A stretch of DNA of 64,000 nucleotides from Nautilus pompilius (lineage: Eukaryota > Mollusca > Cephalopoda > Nautilida > Nautilidae). The position numbers were made by a program, and so were the translations under genes. The stretch lies in the NCBI GenBank assembly GCA_018389105.1, contig JACATO010000999.1, forward strand, positions 310,001-374,000, given 5' to 3'. Below the pieces are notes generated by a model. That model made no database searches. It worked only from the letters and a program-made list of their open reading frames with translations, and had not been told where the DNA came from. Below, one piece after another: positions 25,434-37,110 of the stretch (position 1 is its first letter; each line of letters begins with the position of its first letter).

Positions 25434-25611
25434 GCCGGTTGTAAAGGCACCAAGTCGTTGCGAAGGCTTTTTATATTTGCCCTAGTAGAGGTTATCGCTG
25501 TCTGTCTGGTCTTCGCTTCCGTAGCCAGTTTGGGCGTCGAGGCGGCTCAGAGAAACGTCCACACGCTGCACGGCCAAACCTGTGAGGGGAAAACCAAACC
25601 GTCTAAAATAG
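25434..25611 (+). CDS. possible signal-peptide exon with splice donor
   Basis: This open frame reads KSLRRLFIFALVEVIAVCLV, then FASVASLGVEAAQRNVHTLH and GQTCEGKTKPSKI. It looks like a basic n-region, a hydrophobic core of about 20 residues and a small-residue cleavage region (VEAA), followed by a secreted start with one cysteine. It ends exactly at a good donor, AAAATAG|GTAAGC (GT at 25612). Against it: the frame has no ATG, with an in-frame TGA at 25431. An ATG at 25423 is in another frame, so either a splice acceptor or a one-base sequence error must be assumed. No family is recognised; TCEG recalls the start of galactose-lectin domains, but that is too little to name it. Boundaries are tentative. 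Confidence 0.33.
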
Positions 25612-25751
25612 GTAAGCATGCACCATCTGTTACACCTCTCCAGTCACATCTCACGATAACCAACGAGACTGGCTGGCGCTATCCATGAACAGCTTGTTCA
25701 GTCTTTCCAGAGAGTTTAGAGTTTCAAAAAGCAAAACAGGAAAGAAAGGAA

Positions 25752-25811
25752 TGTGTGTGTGTGTGTGTGTGTGGTGTGTGTGTGTGTGTGTGGTGTGTGT
25801 GTGTGTGTGTT
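25752..25811. repeat. (GT)n microsatellite
   Basis: GT tract with two GGT interruptions, similar in form to the one at 2.7 kb. Confidence 0.95.
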
Positions 25812-28535
25812 ACAAGCCAACTGTGAAAATCTCCATCTCATAAAATAGGTGATTTCACCTTTGAGGTATATCATGTATAAACTATATGATATGATAAATA
25901 AGCAAAAACCAATTTTCATTTTATTGATGATTATTTCTCCCTTTCTATACTAATACGTGAGAAATGAATAATTCTGAGACATTCTTCCGTCGTTAAAATT
26001 CAGGGATGACTTGTGATTTACCACAATTGTTGTTCTTTTTCTGATACTTAATAGCCCTTTGACTGCTGATCGAACCTGGTTAATGTTCTCTTCTTTGTCA
26101 AACACCCAGAATTTCCGATACTCTCTTTATTGCCTTTGTTGCGTATGAGACAGTGAACGGTAATTTGGAATTTTAAAAAAAAAGAAGAAGAAATATTAAA
26201 TAAAGCTACCGGGTCGCTATGCGACGGAACAGCTTTAAAGACGAATGGCTTTGGTTTCAATTTATTTCACCTCTATGACCCAAATTGGAACAATGTGAAA
26301 ATTTTCCATTTAATTTTTTCCTATCACCGTTGAGGTGTAAGATCCTTAGATTAATCTTCCCTTTTCAACAACATCATTAATAAAAACAGGAGTGTATCTT
26401 ACAGCATACTTACAGCACCAGAGGTAATTAATATTCTGTTACGGAGAGCTAAGAGATTATCAGCTAAAATCAAACTGAGTCAGTTTTCAAAATTCAATTC
26501 GCTTTTCTGGTTTGTTTCCAATCTCTACTGGTGGCCAACCCCCCAGGAACTTAAAAAAAAAACAAGGATATTTTCAGGAAGAATGAAAGAAAATTTTGTG
26601 ATTACGACACGATCTTCTGATATAAATTGTAACATTTGCATGCCGGTATGCATTCGCCACAGCGGCGGTCAAAATTATTAGCTTTTCCTGAGCTTTTAAA
26701 GCAAAGAGTTGCGAGCTCATTGTGCGCTCTACAAAGTAAAAAAATATTTCTTCTTAACAGAGTAAGGCCGCTTAAGTACTGTTGCAGTATTCATGGCGCC
26801 TCTCTGCCCGACGTCTGTAAGGTCGGAATGGGACTATTCAGTAATAAAGCAATAAACTTTAATAAATTCACACTTTGCACAATTTCTTTGATTGAAAGAT
26901 ACAGGTTTAACAAGCGGAATAAAGATAATCAGAGACAGAGGGAATGATTAATCCCTACGTTGCCATCTTAAGATAAAGACAATTAAGAATTATTCAATAA
27001 TTTGTGGAGGTTAGGGCTCAGAATGATGTACCCGACTTCAATGTCAAATAAAACTTTAATAGATTATGATATTAATGTAAAACTAAAACTAAATAATAAG
27101 TGGAACTCGAAGTGCGCTGTTGTGTTTTTACAGGTCCACAGTGGCTCAATTAGATCTGCGACAAAGGATTTCCATCGTTGAAGAGCATAAACAGAGTCAG
27201 TCACAGGGACACAGCGCGTCCCCTTCGGGAATGAGTTTCCGGCATACCGAGGGGGCCAAAACCTAAGACAATTCAGCAGGAAAAGAAAAAAGACGGTGGA
27301 TTCGAGCTATCGGCGATATCGGGGCCGAGACACTGCAGGCGATCAGCAGCTGGGACTCTCTGGGTATTCGCGCGTGAGCTCCGAATGATGGGGGAGGGGG
27401 CATTTTGAAAATCTGTGAGTTTTTCCCCTATTATTTAGCTTTCAGTTTTACACCAACACGACGATCCATTAAATCTGAATTTGACTACTTAGGCGTTGAG
27501 TTCCCTCGCCGATTTATTAACGATAAATCCGCGTGATTTTGGAGACAGAAATCTTCTCGAAGATAAGAGGTCACACAGAGGTCAACCACACACACACACA
27601 CACACAGAGGATTTCCCGTAAACACGGGGCTCTCGTGCAGCTGATCGAGAATTCGGTCGGCCTAATTCAGCCCTTTAACAGCCATTTTATTCATCTGCCT
27701 TTTATGGGTTGTCAATAAGAACGAGACGGGTCTCGATTTCCTTCCCTTCCCAACCGCTTCCTAATAGCATCTGGTCTTTCTATATTTAGGCAACAGCCTT
27801 CGGAGGAGTCTGGACAGTTGCGCATCCCTTAGGTTCCAGCTGGTCGTCGTCTTCCGCCCAACCGGTGCTCGTCTCGACTGCCTTTTTTTTAAAGCCCCCC
27901 CCCTTCCAGAAAGAAGGGGGTCGTCGTCGCGTGTTTATTTAGACGTGTCTGGAGTTCTTCTTCCCGGAGGGAGGCCAGGGTTATCTGTCGAATGTTTTTC
28001 TTTAAACGCGATAGAGGGAGAGGATCCCGTTAGTTTTCCTCCTCGTCCGAAGGAAGACGGCCAGTTAGCGGCATAATTTCCGGTTTGTTTGTATCACGAG
28101 GCTCCGAAGCGTCCAAGATCCTCGGACACGCGATATCTTCGAGCCGTTCGCGCGCCTCCAAACAGCCGCCCTGCTAACTGCTAAACACCACCCGCTTATT
28201 AACTCGCATTATCATTTTCTTCGAAATGTTTGGCGTGTGTACGAAAAATCAACAAGAATGATATCGTCCCCATTGGTGCCATCGCAACCTGCTCGCGAAC
28301 GTCTCAAAATCTCGCCCGATATCGCATTGGCACTCCTGCATTAAAGCTGATATCGCCATTCTGCTGAAACTAGTGCAAAAGTGATTGATTCCCGTAGTTT
28401 CCGTGGTAAAATACAAAACAGGGAAAAGTGAAATGATAAGGGGATTGGACGAAGGGACATAGGAGATAGAAGAGGTTTAGTCATTGCCGATCGAGGAACT
28501 CAAGTCTGAAAGGCTGTTTACTTTATTGGCACTTG

Positions 28536-28540
<5 letters not shown>
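25812..28540. other. unassigned sequence
   Basis: No recognised gene. A short (CA)n run lies at 27588-27606. The stretch 27,720-28,200 is CpG-rich and could be a promoter or enhancer region, but no start site or exon is visible. Confidence 0.4.

Positions 28541-28601
<61 letters not shown>
28541..28601. repeat. (ATT)n microsatellite
   Basis: About 60 bases of ATT repeat with one TTTT interruption. Confidence 0.96.
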
Positions 28602-28603
<2 letters not shown>

Positions 28604-29826
28604 ACGATATCTGCGGGACTGCGATGATGACAGCGCGAGGCTGGCACATGTCAGCCTTTCTAGGGAAAAGTATATGTGCTCATTTTCTGTTCTCTGACCC
28701 TTGCATCTGCGTGTTCAAACTACTCGCCGGAGACCCGCTTTACTGACTAAAATTCTTTTGGAACAAAATGGCTCAACAGTCTCTCCCCCCCCCCTAGTCT
28801 CACGCCTCCCTGACTTACAGCTGCGACTCTTGGCTGTAGGGAGATCCGAATTAACAAACTCGTGCTTCTCCTTTAGCTGACCAAACGGAGATTATTCAGG
28901 CAGACGTCTGGAAGCATTCTTCGCGCGCGAGTATACGGTGGACATCCTCGGGCTATGATTAAAGAGGATGGTGGAGCCTTTCTAGGCAATTGCTGCCATT
29001 GTAGCTGCCATCCTGATGTTTATTTGTGAACTTTCGCAGCGCCCTCTATAGAGAGTTTGGTTTTATAACCACTCGGTCTGGAAACGTTGATTCAAGATGG
29101 CTTATTTTGTTGTAACCAATATTTAGCTTCCTGCGTCACCCGAGTAAGGCAAAGTGTGAACGGCTTCATCCTAAATGGATTTTTTCCAGACCCTAATTTA
29201 TTACAAATATTAAGTAGGTAGAGCTAACAGTCTGCTATTTAACTACGGTCTTAGTGAAGGGACTCTCAACCTTTCCATCTAATTATTTTGCTACGATTCG
29301 TTCCTTTAAATATCATATATTAATTTTATTTAACTTACGTTCATATTACATTTAAAACGATAATAAATTAACGGTAAATATACACATCAGCGGCACAGCC
29401 AAATAGACCGGAGTGGAGTGGATGTCGTCGTCCGCGGCGCACGGCTATGCGCTGAGGTCCATTTATCATCCTCAGACGCGGTCCTAATAAGGCAAATATT
29501 TGAAAGTCTGCGGGGCTGCTACGATTCGTCTTCTGCCGAGGAACTGCGCGCTCCAATCGATCAGCTTGCGAAGGCTCCTTGCTGAAGCGCTCCCAGTTAG
29601 CGCTCACCAGAAGATAAATAGTTTCTGCAAAATGCCGTTGCCCCGACAACTGCCGGCTTTCGTTTTTCCGCCGTATCGATTCTTCGACCCGTGGTATTAC
29701 CGCTCTCCTGCAGCTCCGGCTTGACGCCGAGCTCTGCCGCTATACGGAGAGCCCGATGGATAAAATGATGACGTCGCCTCGGAGGAAGAACGAACGAGCC
29801 AGCTAAAAAAAAAAATAAATAAAAAG

Positions 29827-29828
<2 letters not shown>
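28602..29828. other. unassigned, with a CpG-rich part at 29.4-29.77 kb
   Basis: The 29,400-29,770 stretch is visibly CpG-rich. It contains a short ATG frame (29631-29724, +) whose 30-residue product begins MPLPRQLPAFVFPPYRFFDP. The other strand is also open for 93 codons. Neither is recognised. Confidence 0.35.
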
Positions 29829-29879
<51 letters not shown>

Positions 29880-29880
29880 A
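29829..29880. repeat. (GA)n microsatellite
   Basis: About 25 GA units with a single break near the end. Confidence 0.97.
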
Positions 29881-31199
29881 GACCAAAATCGAATAAATAA
29901 TTTAATTTTCATTTATACCGTTCGGTTGTCAAAGATGGTAGAATACACGCGGCGGGCGGGAGCGCACCAGCTGGAAAAGCTGGTTTCTGATTGGCGGAAA
30001 AGTCGGGCAGACTCAAGACGTCTCTCAATTTATCCGCCGACAAGAGGTAAACAGGGGGTTCTGAGATGATCGGAATCAAGTGCGCATCTTCATCTTATAA
30101 TCAATACGTTTACAAATTACTTGCAGGCTAATCTGTTTTCAAGCGGGAATTTCATAGAAATCTTTTGCTGTGAATAACCGTGAACTCCAGGCCGATTTTC
30201 ATAGCGGGGAATCTGAAAGTGGTAAATTCTCCGCGTTTCCAACAAGTGCCCGGAATGTTTAAGAATTCCTCGCAGAGTTATATAATGCATTGACAGTAAC
30301 TAAATATTTGGCTAATTGCATCTTGAAATTTAATTAAAAGAGCAGTTCAACATCAAGTAAAATGGTATGCAGAATAAGAAACCATACCCTGGTCGCCATC
30401 AGTCAAGCGTCATCATTTCTTAAACCCGTCGACCGCTGTTCTGTTTATTTATAAGTAATCATGCAATTGAAACTATTTACCGATGTTCGGACCTATTAAA
30501 AGGCATTCTTGTACTGTCGCTTTCGTTCGCTATTTTATTCTCAAGTAATGAGTACAAATGATCGAGTTGTAATAATCACGTGATTCATCGAACAACTGAT
30601 ATGATCAAAGCATCGCGGCCGGCCCCGACGAGTTAATAACTGCAATTATCACTCAGACGGTGCTGTCTCTGAATGTTGCCATCTATCAAGAACAGCATGA
30701 GGTCGTCGTATGAACAGCAGTGAGCAAATTAAAGATGTCTATAGGCCAAACGTCGGAACTGCTTCAGAAGTATTTAAAAAATTAATATTCCACTCAACTG
30801 TATAAAATGAAATAAACCATAGTTTGAGCAGAAAAAAAAATATGCAACGCCATACCGAGTAAAGGGAGAGCAGAGATTTTGTTATCATTGTTGAACAGTT
30901 TAATTTACTGTTATCCATGAAAAACTGTTCTTTCTGTCCCCTTTTCTGGCATTACGCGTCCAGAATAGAACAACGTTTGTATGACTGTCAGTTTCACAAT
31001 AAACATTAGACGAGAGGCTTTTCATACTATTGGTTGTTGTTGTTTTTTGTCAGTAGAGCAGCAGATTGTTAAAACATCAGAGAGGGAGATAATTTTTCTT
31101 CGTGTGCCACGCCGACTGATCCCTTTTGTAGCGCTTGTAACTAATAATGGATTAGGCCGACTTTCGTTCGGATGGCAGCCGCGACACGACTTTGTGTAG
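29881..31199. other. unassigned sequence
   Basis: No domain recognised. The far end of the Tc1-like relic, including its terminal repeat, may lie in the last 200 bases, but I could not identify it. Confidence 0.4.
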
Positions 31200-31894
31200 A
31201 ACACACGAGGTGCTGAAAAGCGTCGGGAGAGACATTTCCATGTTCGGTTATTAGTCTTGTACGAGGTGTGGAGCCGGGGTAGGCCAGCGGGTCTTTCAGA
31301 GCCAGTCCCACAAATACTCAACAGGATTGAAATCCGAGGATCTCGCTGGCCATAGGAGGTGTCTGAAGGTCTTCTTGTGTACATCAAACCCTGAACGCGC
31401 AAAGAGAGCTGGGTAGTTGGGAACATTGTCCTGCTGAAAGCAGTTATCGGGGAATACGGGGAGCATCACCGGATGTAGTCGATCGGATCGGAAATGATGC
31501 CGAGGTATGCCTTGGTATTTATTCTGCTTCCTCAAGAAACCAAAGGGGTCAGAGTGTCCAGCAAAAGACTCAATCCAGGCCAAATTATGGCTCTACCGCC
31601 AGAGGTTCGGACAGTTTGGACCACACAAGAAGGGTCGGGAAATTCTTGTGGCTTTCTAGAAATCTGTCTTCTGCCTGTGCAAAACGAAAGTAAAGCGTGA
31701 TTCGTCAGACCACATCACTTTTCGCCAGTCATCCTTAGTCCAATGTCTTGGCTCCTTACAACACACGAGGTGTCCTCTTTTCACGTTGATCACCCGACCA
31801 CTGTTTTTCGCTAAGGTCGTCATACTTTATTGGCTGCAACAATCTTCGCCCGGTGCGGCTGGAAATGGTCGTGAATTACCTGGCACTAAATATA
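31200..31894 (-). pseudogene. Tc1-like transposase relic, C-terminal part
   Basis: On the minus strand this holds the catalytic domain of a Tc1-family transposase. Near 31,720 it reads RHWTKDDWRKVMWSDESRF (first catalytic Asp in WSDESRF). It continues with CVVQTVRTSGGRAIIWPG, then the open stretch 31583-31296 with FQQDNVPNYP (second Asp) and WPARSSDFNPVEYLWDWL (catalytic Glu in NPVE). I count 36 residues between that Asp and Glu, slightly more than the usual 34. Stops and frameshifts make it inactive. The N-terminal part of the same gene lies on the far side of the mariner at 31,897-33,199. Confidence 0.88.
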
Positions 31895-31896
31895 TA

Positions 31897-31922
31897 CGAG
31901 GTCTGTCGAAAAAGTATCCAAC
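31897..31922. repeat. left terminal inverted repeat of the 31.9 kb mariner
   Basis: 26 bases, preceded by the TA target dinucleotide. Its partner is at 33173-33199. Confidence 0.95.
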
Positions 31923-32101
31923 TTTATTTTTTTCCTTGGGAAGTAATGATGTTAGGGAGGCAAAAGTGTGCATAGTGGAGCCTCATGCCTTCATGCACAC
32001 GCATGGTTTTTGGCGGGCTTGCTGGATGCGTCAGTCGCTGTCAGGTAGTCAGCATGTGAGGTGTTGTACTACTTACTCGTTGCATTTTCATTTCACCCGT
32101 G

Positions 32102-33129
32102 ATGACGGAACGTGTGGGGCAACGATCTTGCACCAATTTTCGCCAAAACCTTGGAGATATCCAAGCAGAAACAATTCGCAAAATTCAATAGGCTTTTGGT
32201 GACACTTCCATGGGTGTTACCAAAATAAAAAAGTGGTACAACAGGTTCAAAGATGGCCGCACATCGGTGGAGGGTGACCAGCATTCCGGGAGGCCGTCAA
32301 CAACCCGCAATGCAGTTGTTATGGATAAAGTGCGGACCTTGATAATGGAGGATCGTTGTTTGATGGTGTGGGTAATTAGTGACGAGGTTGGGATCAGTAA
32401 AGATTCTGCACATGCAATTTTAAAGGAGGATTTGGGCTTGCGCTGTGCCCAAGCTGCTTTCTGAGGAACAAAAACAACTTCGTCTTGAGGTTGCGCAGGA
32501 CCTGCTGGATACTGCCAACAGGGATCCTGAGTTCCAGAATACCGTGATAACTGTGGGTGTACAGGTACGACCCGGAAACCAAAGCTCAGTCATCATAGTG
32601 AAAGCGCCCAACGTTGCCAAGGCCCAAAAAAGTACATTAGGTCCGGAGCAAAATCAAGGTGATGCTGACTGTTTTCTTCGACTACCGAGGCATTGTGCCT
32701 GACGAATAGGCACCAGAAGGACAAACAGTTAGAAAGGAGTACTGTCAGGAAGTCCTCCGACGTCTTCGTGATGCAGTTCTGCGTAAGAGACCAGATTTGT
32801 GGGCCTCGCAAAACTGGCAGCTTCATCATGACAACGACCCGGCTCATTCGTCGCAGCTGATCCAAGGTTTCTTGGCAAAAAAAGGCATTTTGCTCATGCG
32901 CCAGGCTCCCTACTCTCCAGACCCGGCTCCTTCTGACTTCTGGTTGTTCCCAAAAATGAAAATGCCACTGAAAGGCTCCCGCTTTGAGGGCCGAGAGGAC
33001 ATCATGCGGAATGCGACGGCGGAGCTGATAACCATTCCGGAAGAAGCATTCCAGACGTGCTTCCAACAGTGGAAGGATCGCTGGGCTAAGTATGTGGATG
33101 CACAAGGGGTCTACTTCGATTGGGATTAG
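32102..33129 (+). pseudogene. mariner transposase, frameshifted and missing first catalytic Asp
   Basis: From ATG 32102 the product starts MTERVGQRSCTNFRQNLGDI and meets a stop (TAG 32189-32191). It then reads KIKKWYNRFKDGRTSVEG and SGRPST (linker after the first helix-turn-helix), then DEVGISKDSAHAILKEDLGL. A frameshift near 32450 leads to PKLLSEEQKQLRLEVAQDLL. At about 32,549-32,554 the expected GDES of the first catalytic site is missing: ATAACTG joins directly to TGGGTGTAC, as if about 11 bases were lost. Downstream the frame from 32797 is clean: LHHDNDPAHSS (second Asp), YSPDPAPSDFWLFPKMK (third Asp in PSDFW, 34 residues later), ending YFDWD at stop 33127. The order and length (about 343 codons) are those of a full mariner gene. 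Confidence 0.93.
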
Positions 33130-33172
33130 CAAATGAACCTACCAAGTACGTTTTTTTTTTCCCCAGCCTAAG

Positions 33173-33199
33173 GTCGGATACTTTTTTCGACAGACCTCG
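33173..33199. repeat. right terminal inverted repeat of the 31.9 kb mariner
   Basis: 27 bases, ending CAGACCTCG and followed by TA at 33200. Confidence 0.95.
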
Positions 33200-33201
33200 T
33201 A

Positions 33202-33490
33202 TATGTGATCTGGTCTATTGTTCGACGACGTTTGGTCTTTAATATCTTGGCTAACCGCTCCCCCCTCTTTCTGTCACTACGTGGTTGCAGTCACGAGTCT
33301 CCGTAGCAGAATGCAATTTTTTTCCACTTCTTGTCACTGCTGATAAACTCAGATGACTGATATCTTGGAGAAGCTTACCAATGAGACGATCTCGGTCACC
33401 GTGGCACCCGTTAAGTTATATGCGTCCACAATTATGTCTCTTTCGGGCGTTGCACTGATTTTGTTTTTCCTCATATCTGTTAGACTGACT
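33202..33490 (-). pseudogene. Tc1-like transposase relic, N-terminal part
   Basis: On the minus strand this reads MRKNKISATPERDIIVDAYN near 33,470 and ends ERLAKILKTKRRRTIDQIT against the mariner. This resembles the two helix-turn-helix motifs of Tc1 transposases ('ERGRIIGLREAG...' and 'RKLKRIVK...'). Removing the mariner and one TA brings the reading frame straight into the first codons of the C-terminal part at 31,894, so both pieces are one gene. It contains stops and at least one frameshift. The upstream terminal repeat was not identified. Confidence 0.72.
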
Positions 33491-34097
33491 CCAAATGCGG
33501 CTTGTCCAAGTTCTACAGAGACCTGCGGGGAGGGGGTCGTCCGTCACATCGTATACAGTTTAGGTCGGGTCCAAGTTCGGAGAAGGTTCCGTTGGTTCCA
33601 GATTTTCCGCAAAGGCCGCTAGCGAGTTTATGGTTTAAAGAATTAGTTATGTTTTTCTGCTTCTACTATAATACTACTTTGTTTGGCAAAGTATTTCTCA
33701 TAGTGACACCCCAAATGTATAGAAAAAAAAATTTAACAAAAAAAAAATGTTCATTTTGATTCCATATATTTAAATTAATAATATGTTAATTATTTTCACC
33801 TCGATCGCCAACAGCCTTACTGTTTATTGTTGTCTGTGGATTGGTATCGTTCCTTGAAGATTTAGCTGCAAAGATAGTAGATCCTGTAGGACCCCAAAAT
33901 CCATGCATCGTTAATCAACCAAAACTAACAAAATCTATTTCATTCCGGTTTTATTTATTTACAAATTTCACTGGTTGTTGTCTCCATCTATATATTGTCA
34001 GTTTGCGGAATTAGATTTCCTCACGTCTGTCTTGATAGTGGAGACGTGACCGTCCACTCCGAACATCCGGGTGTTTTCGATACGTCCGCTGCTGTGT
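33491..34097. other. unassigned A/T-rich sequence
   Basis: May include the 5' end of the Tc1-like relic in its first 100 bases; otherwise nothing recognised. Confidence 0.4.
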
Positions 34098-34454
34098 TTA
34101 GAGCGGGTCGGTGACTGACTCCATATCCTCGGCAGATAACGAAACTGCGTTGTTTCTCCAGTACCGATGCTGCTGCTGCTGCTGCTGTAATTCTTCTATC
34201 TCCCCCTCGACTTCGCCGCAGAGGCGGCCCGGTGACGTAATAGAGCGCGAAGTGTTTTCGTCATGAAGTCGCTTGCGACGATCTCTGCCTCTCCGCGGCT
34301 GGAAAGCTCGCCAGTGGCTGCCCGAGACAAAGGGATGAGGAGTTGATTTTACGGATGGCCGGAGACTAGTCGTGTGAGGAGCAAAACGGAGGATGTATGG
34401 GGAGACCGAAGATAGACAAAACAGAAAATCTGAATAAATAAATAAATGCACCAC
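34098..34454 (-). other. open frame with a glutamine run, possible exon
   Basis: A minus-strand frame of up to 118 codons, ending at a stop near 34098. Its C-terminal half reads WRAFQPRRGRDRRKRLHDEN, then EVEGEIEELQQQQQQHRYWR and SLSAEDMESVTDPL. It has a six-Gln run (a CAG/CTG repeat at about 34,167-34,188) and charged, low-complexity flanks typical of disordered segments. The N-terminal half is less protein-like. The region is CpG-rich. No domain is recognised, so this may be a real terminal exon or chance around a CTG repeat. Confidence 0.25.
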
Positions 34455-37110
34455 TTTATATATATTAATGGTTGGGCTCTGAAAGAGAAGTCTAAGTAAA
34501 TCGCATTAAAAAGTCACTGGCTACAGTACCTTCAGTTTTCTTTAAAAATTATATATCACAACGCGACGTGCAGATGCCTGACTGCTTTTCTTCTCTTAAA
34601 GAGCTATGGCAACAAATGAGCCCCTCTCTTATTGCCGTTCTCCTGTTAGGTTTTTTTTAAAAACTTGGTTACTATAAAAGCATCTTTGTTTTGCTTTTTT
34701 TTTCTCATTTGCTTTTGTTTTTAAATATTTTTTCATCTTTAGATTTCCCCATCAAAAGTTGAGTAATAGTGAAATATGAAGCCCTAACTGGGCAGGAAAC
34801 AGGGTTTTATAGCGTCATAAGCAGTGTCGGGTAGGAATGTGTCTGGTATCGCTTGAGGGGTGGATGCCTGACCAACTCTAATTTGGTCATTCGAATCTGA
34901 ATTGGTGACGACTTAGCGCCAAGGTTGCTTATTATGTTCATCGTGGTGGTTGCTGCTGCTGTTGCTGTTGACTTCCGGTTGCCTCTGGAGGCTAAGGCTT
35001 GACTTTCTCGCGCTTATATTCCTGCTTCCAGCTCACCAGGACGGCTCTGGCCGTCCTTCGTTCGCTTGTGAAACAGAAGAGGGTGGGGGAGCATTTTTAA
35101 CCCTCTAAAGTCGACGATGTTTTACTCGCAGACGCAGAAGAGGGGTATGCCCTGAAAGCTAACAGGTTTCCCGTCTTACCCTTCGTTTTTCTCGTTGGAT
35201 GAGAAGCTGTGTTGTGTCAGTAAAAGGGCTTTATAGATCCCAGTGGGTCGTCTCTCCCCCTCTCTCTCTCTGCTGTGAACTCTCTTCGGGGGGGATGTAT
35301 TCGAATTTTTGAAGGCGCAGTTTCGTATAAAAATCATTTCGGTATGTTCTTCTCCGCTTTCCTCGCATAAGGGTTGGCGTTACTGCGGTGACTGTCGAGG
35401 CCAGGACGTTTTGAAAAGTGCAAAAGTATAAATATAACGAGTTTAATACGAGACATTAAATTCTCTAAATAGAATTATTTTTCGATTAGTTCGCTAATAG
35501 GAGGCATGAAGCTGATCGGGGTCTAGCTTATATTAGGGATCCCAAGTAAAATAAATAAATAAATAAATAAATATATATATGGCAATGAATTATATTTTAG
35601 AAACGTTTTCCAGTAATAAGTGTCACCGTAACAATGCCACTGGCTATTGATCGACTCCATTCATTCGCCGATCAAATCGGTCATTTCTATAAAACATTAA
35701 GCTATAAACGAAAAGGGAGTAGTCTCCCCTAGGGTATTGTAGAGAGCCAACAAGGATCAGGAACTCCACCCACCCATTAAACATCTAGTACCGGAAGAGA
35801 ATAAGTAAATCCGGAAGTGTTCATCTTTCGCATTCGACGTCTTTAAAGCCCAGAGACATTCTCACGAGTCTGTACTGAACTTTGTCTGATGCCCTCTCCC
35901 CTGCGCAATCGTGAAGAACGGTATTTCGTAAGATACCATTTGAAGATTAGTTTCAAACCTTTTCTCTTCTTTTTTTTTAGATTTTTATATTTTTCTGCTT
36001 TTCCCGTAAGTAGAAAGGTTGGGTTTCCTTAATTTTCTCGCGTACTTTTGTCCGGCCGCCGTAATAAATAGGGCGCGGAGTGGGAAGCCAGCTTATCACA
36101 AGATTTCGCCGGTCGCCATATCTGCCCTTTCCCCGCTTTCCATTGTTACGGATGAACTTGTACGTTCGGCGCAGCTTTAATTTGTCGACTGTCTCGTGTG
36201 ACGGCTTCGGGCTAAACCCACCCCGTGAGAATTAGATTTCTCCCCCGACGGCATCCCACAACCTCTCTCTCGAGCGAGCTATTCTGCGCTTTACCATTTA
36301 TCGAAAGCCCTCGAACGGCGAAATACGTCACCCATCCTCGGCTCCCGCCGCCTTCCTCTCGTCACAGAGATTTTTCCGAGACTGAGGCAGCAACAAATAA
36401 ACCCCGAGTCTTTTCTTTTTAACGTTAACAGTTACGAAAGACCTATTGAAGTTGGGTCATTTATCAGGAAGTAAAATCCAATTTCCAAAATTTAAATATA
36501 AAACATTTTACGTTTTAAACGAAATATTTAAATTTCATGGCATAAATCATTTTACCAAAATCAGATCCATCCCGACCTCGAGAGAGACATAAGCGGTCTT
36601 TCCTTCCATCAGCATCATGCCGGGGTATCTCTAGGAAGGAGGACCTTGGAATATCTGCGATAATTGACTTCAGAGCGACCGTATGGCGATGGAAGATGCG
36701 CGGGAAACGGAAACAAGTGGGCTTCCAATGAAGGCCGTATTGTTTATACTGAACAGCGTCTGTTGGCTCAGCAGCAACAACAACAACGACAAAATACAAC
36801 CGATATACGCCGGTGTTGTTTCCTCGGTAACCGTTTATCGCCGACCTTGGTGAATTTTTAGTCAAAACAAAGGCTACTCGGGATTCTGCAGTTGATGAAG
36901 AAGCTGCTTTAGTCTAAAGATATGATTGCTTACCATTATGTATTTCGCAAGATGTCGGTAAAAAGAAATGTAAAGCCTAAAAATAACTTGCCCATCTCTT
37001 AATCTGTTAGCAAGCACTATCTATCTTCATCAGCAAATTCCAAAACCGTGTATTGTTGTGTTGATACAAGGTCCATCTTCGAAAATTAAACTGATTGATG
37101 AAACTTTAGC
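34455..37110. other. unassigned sequence
   Basis: No gene recognised. Small simple repeats occur: CTG/TTG near 34,950, and AAAT followed by AT at 35,547-35,580. An open minus frame at 36515-36865 lacks any domain and overlaps an open frame on the other strand. Confidence 0.4.

Larger units (their letters stand above)
31897..33199 (+). mobile_element. mariner element inserted in a Tc1-like relic
   Basis: A 1,303-base unit with near-perfect terminal inverted repeats. The left end CGAGGTCTGTCGAAAAAGTA matches the reverse complement of the right end over about 26 bases, with one mismatch and one extra A. TA flanks both sides (31895-31896 and 33200-33201), as expected for mariner target duplication. 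It carries a mariner transposase relic on the + strand. Outside sequence on both sides belongs to one Tc1-like gene on the minus strand. Ends better preserved than those of the 7.6 kb mariner suggest a younger insertion, though the gene is already broken. Confidence 0.95.

Noticed and set aside
27130..27390. Frame with RQRISIVEEHKQ that vaguely recalls a transposase helix-turn-helix start
   Set aside because: The likeness covers about ten residues and no catalytic text follows.
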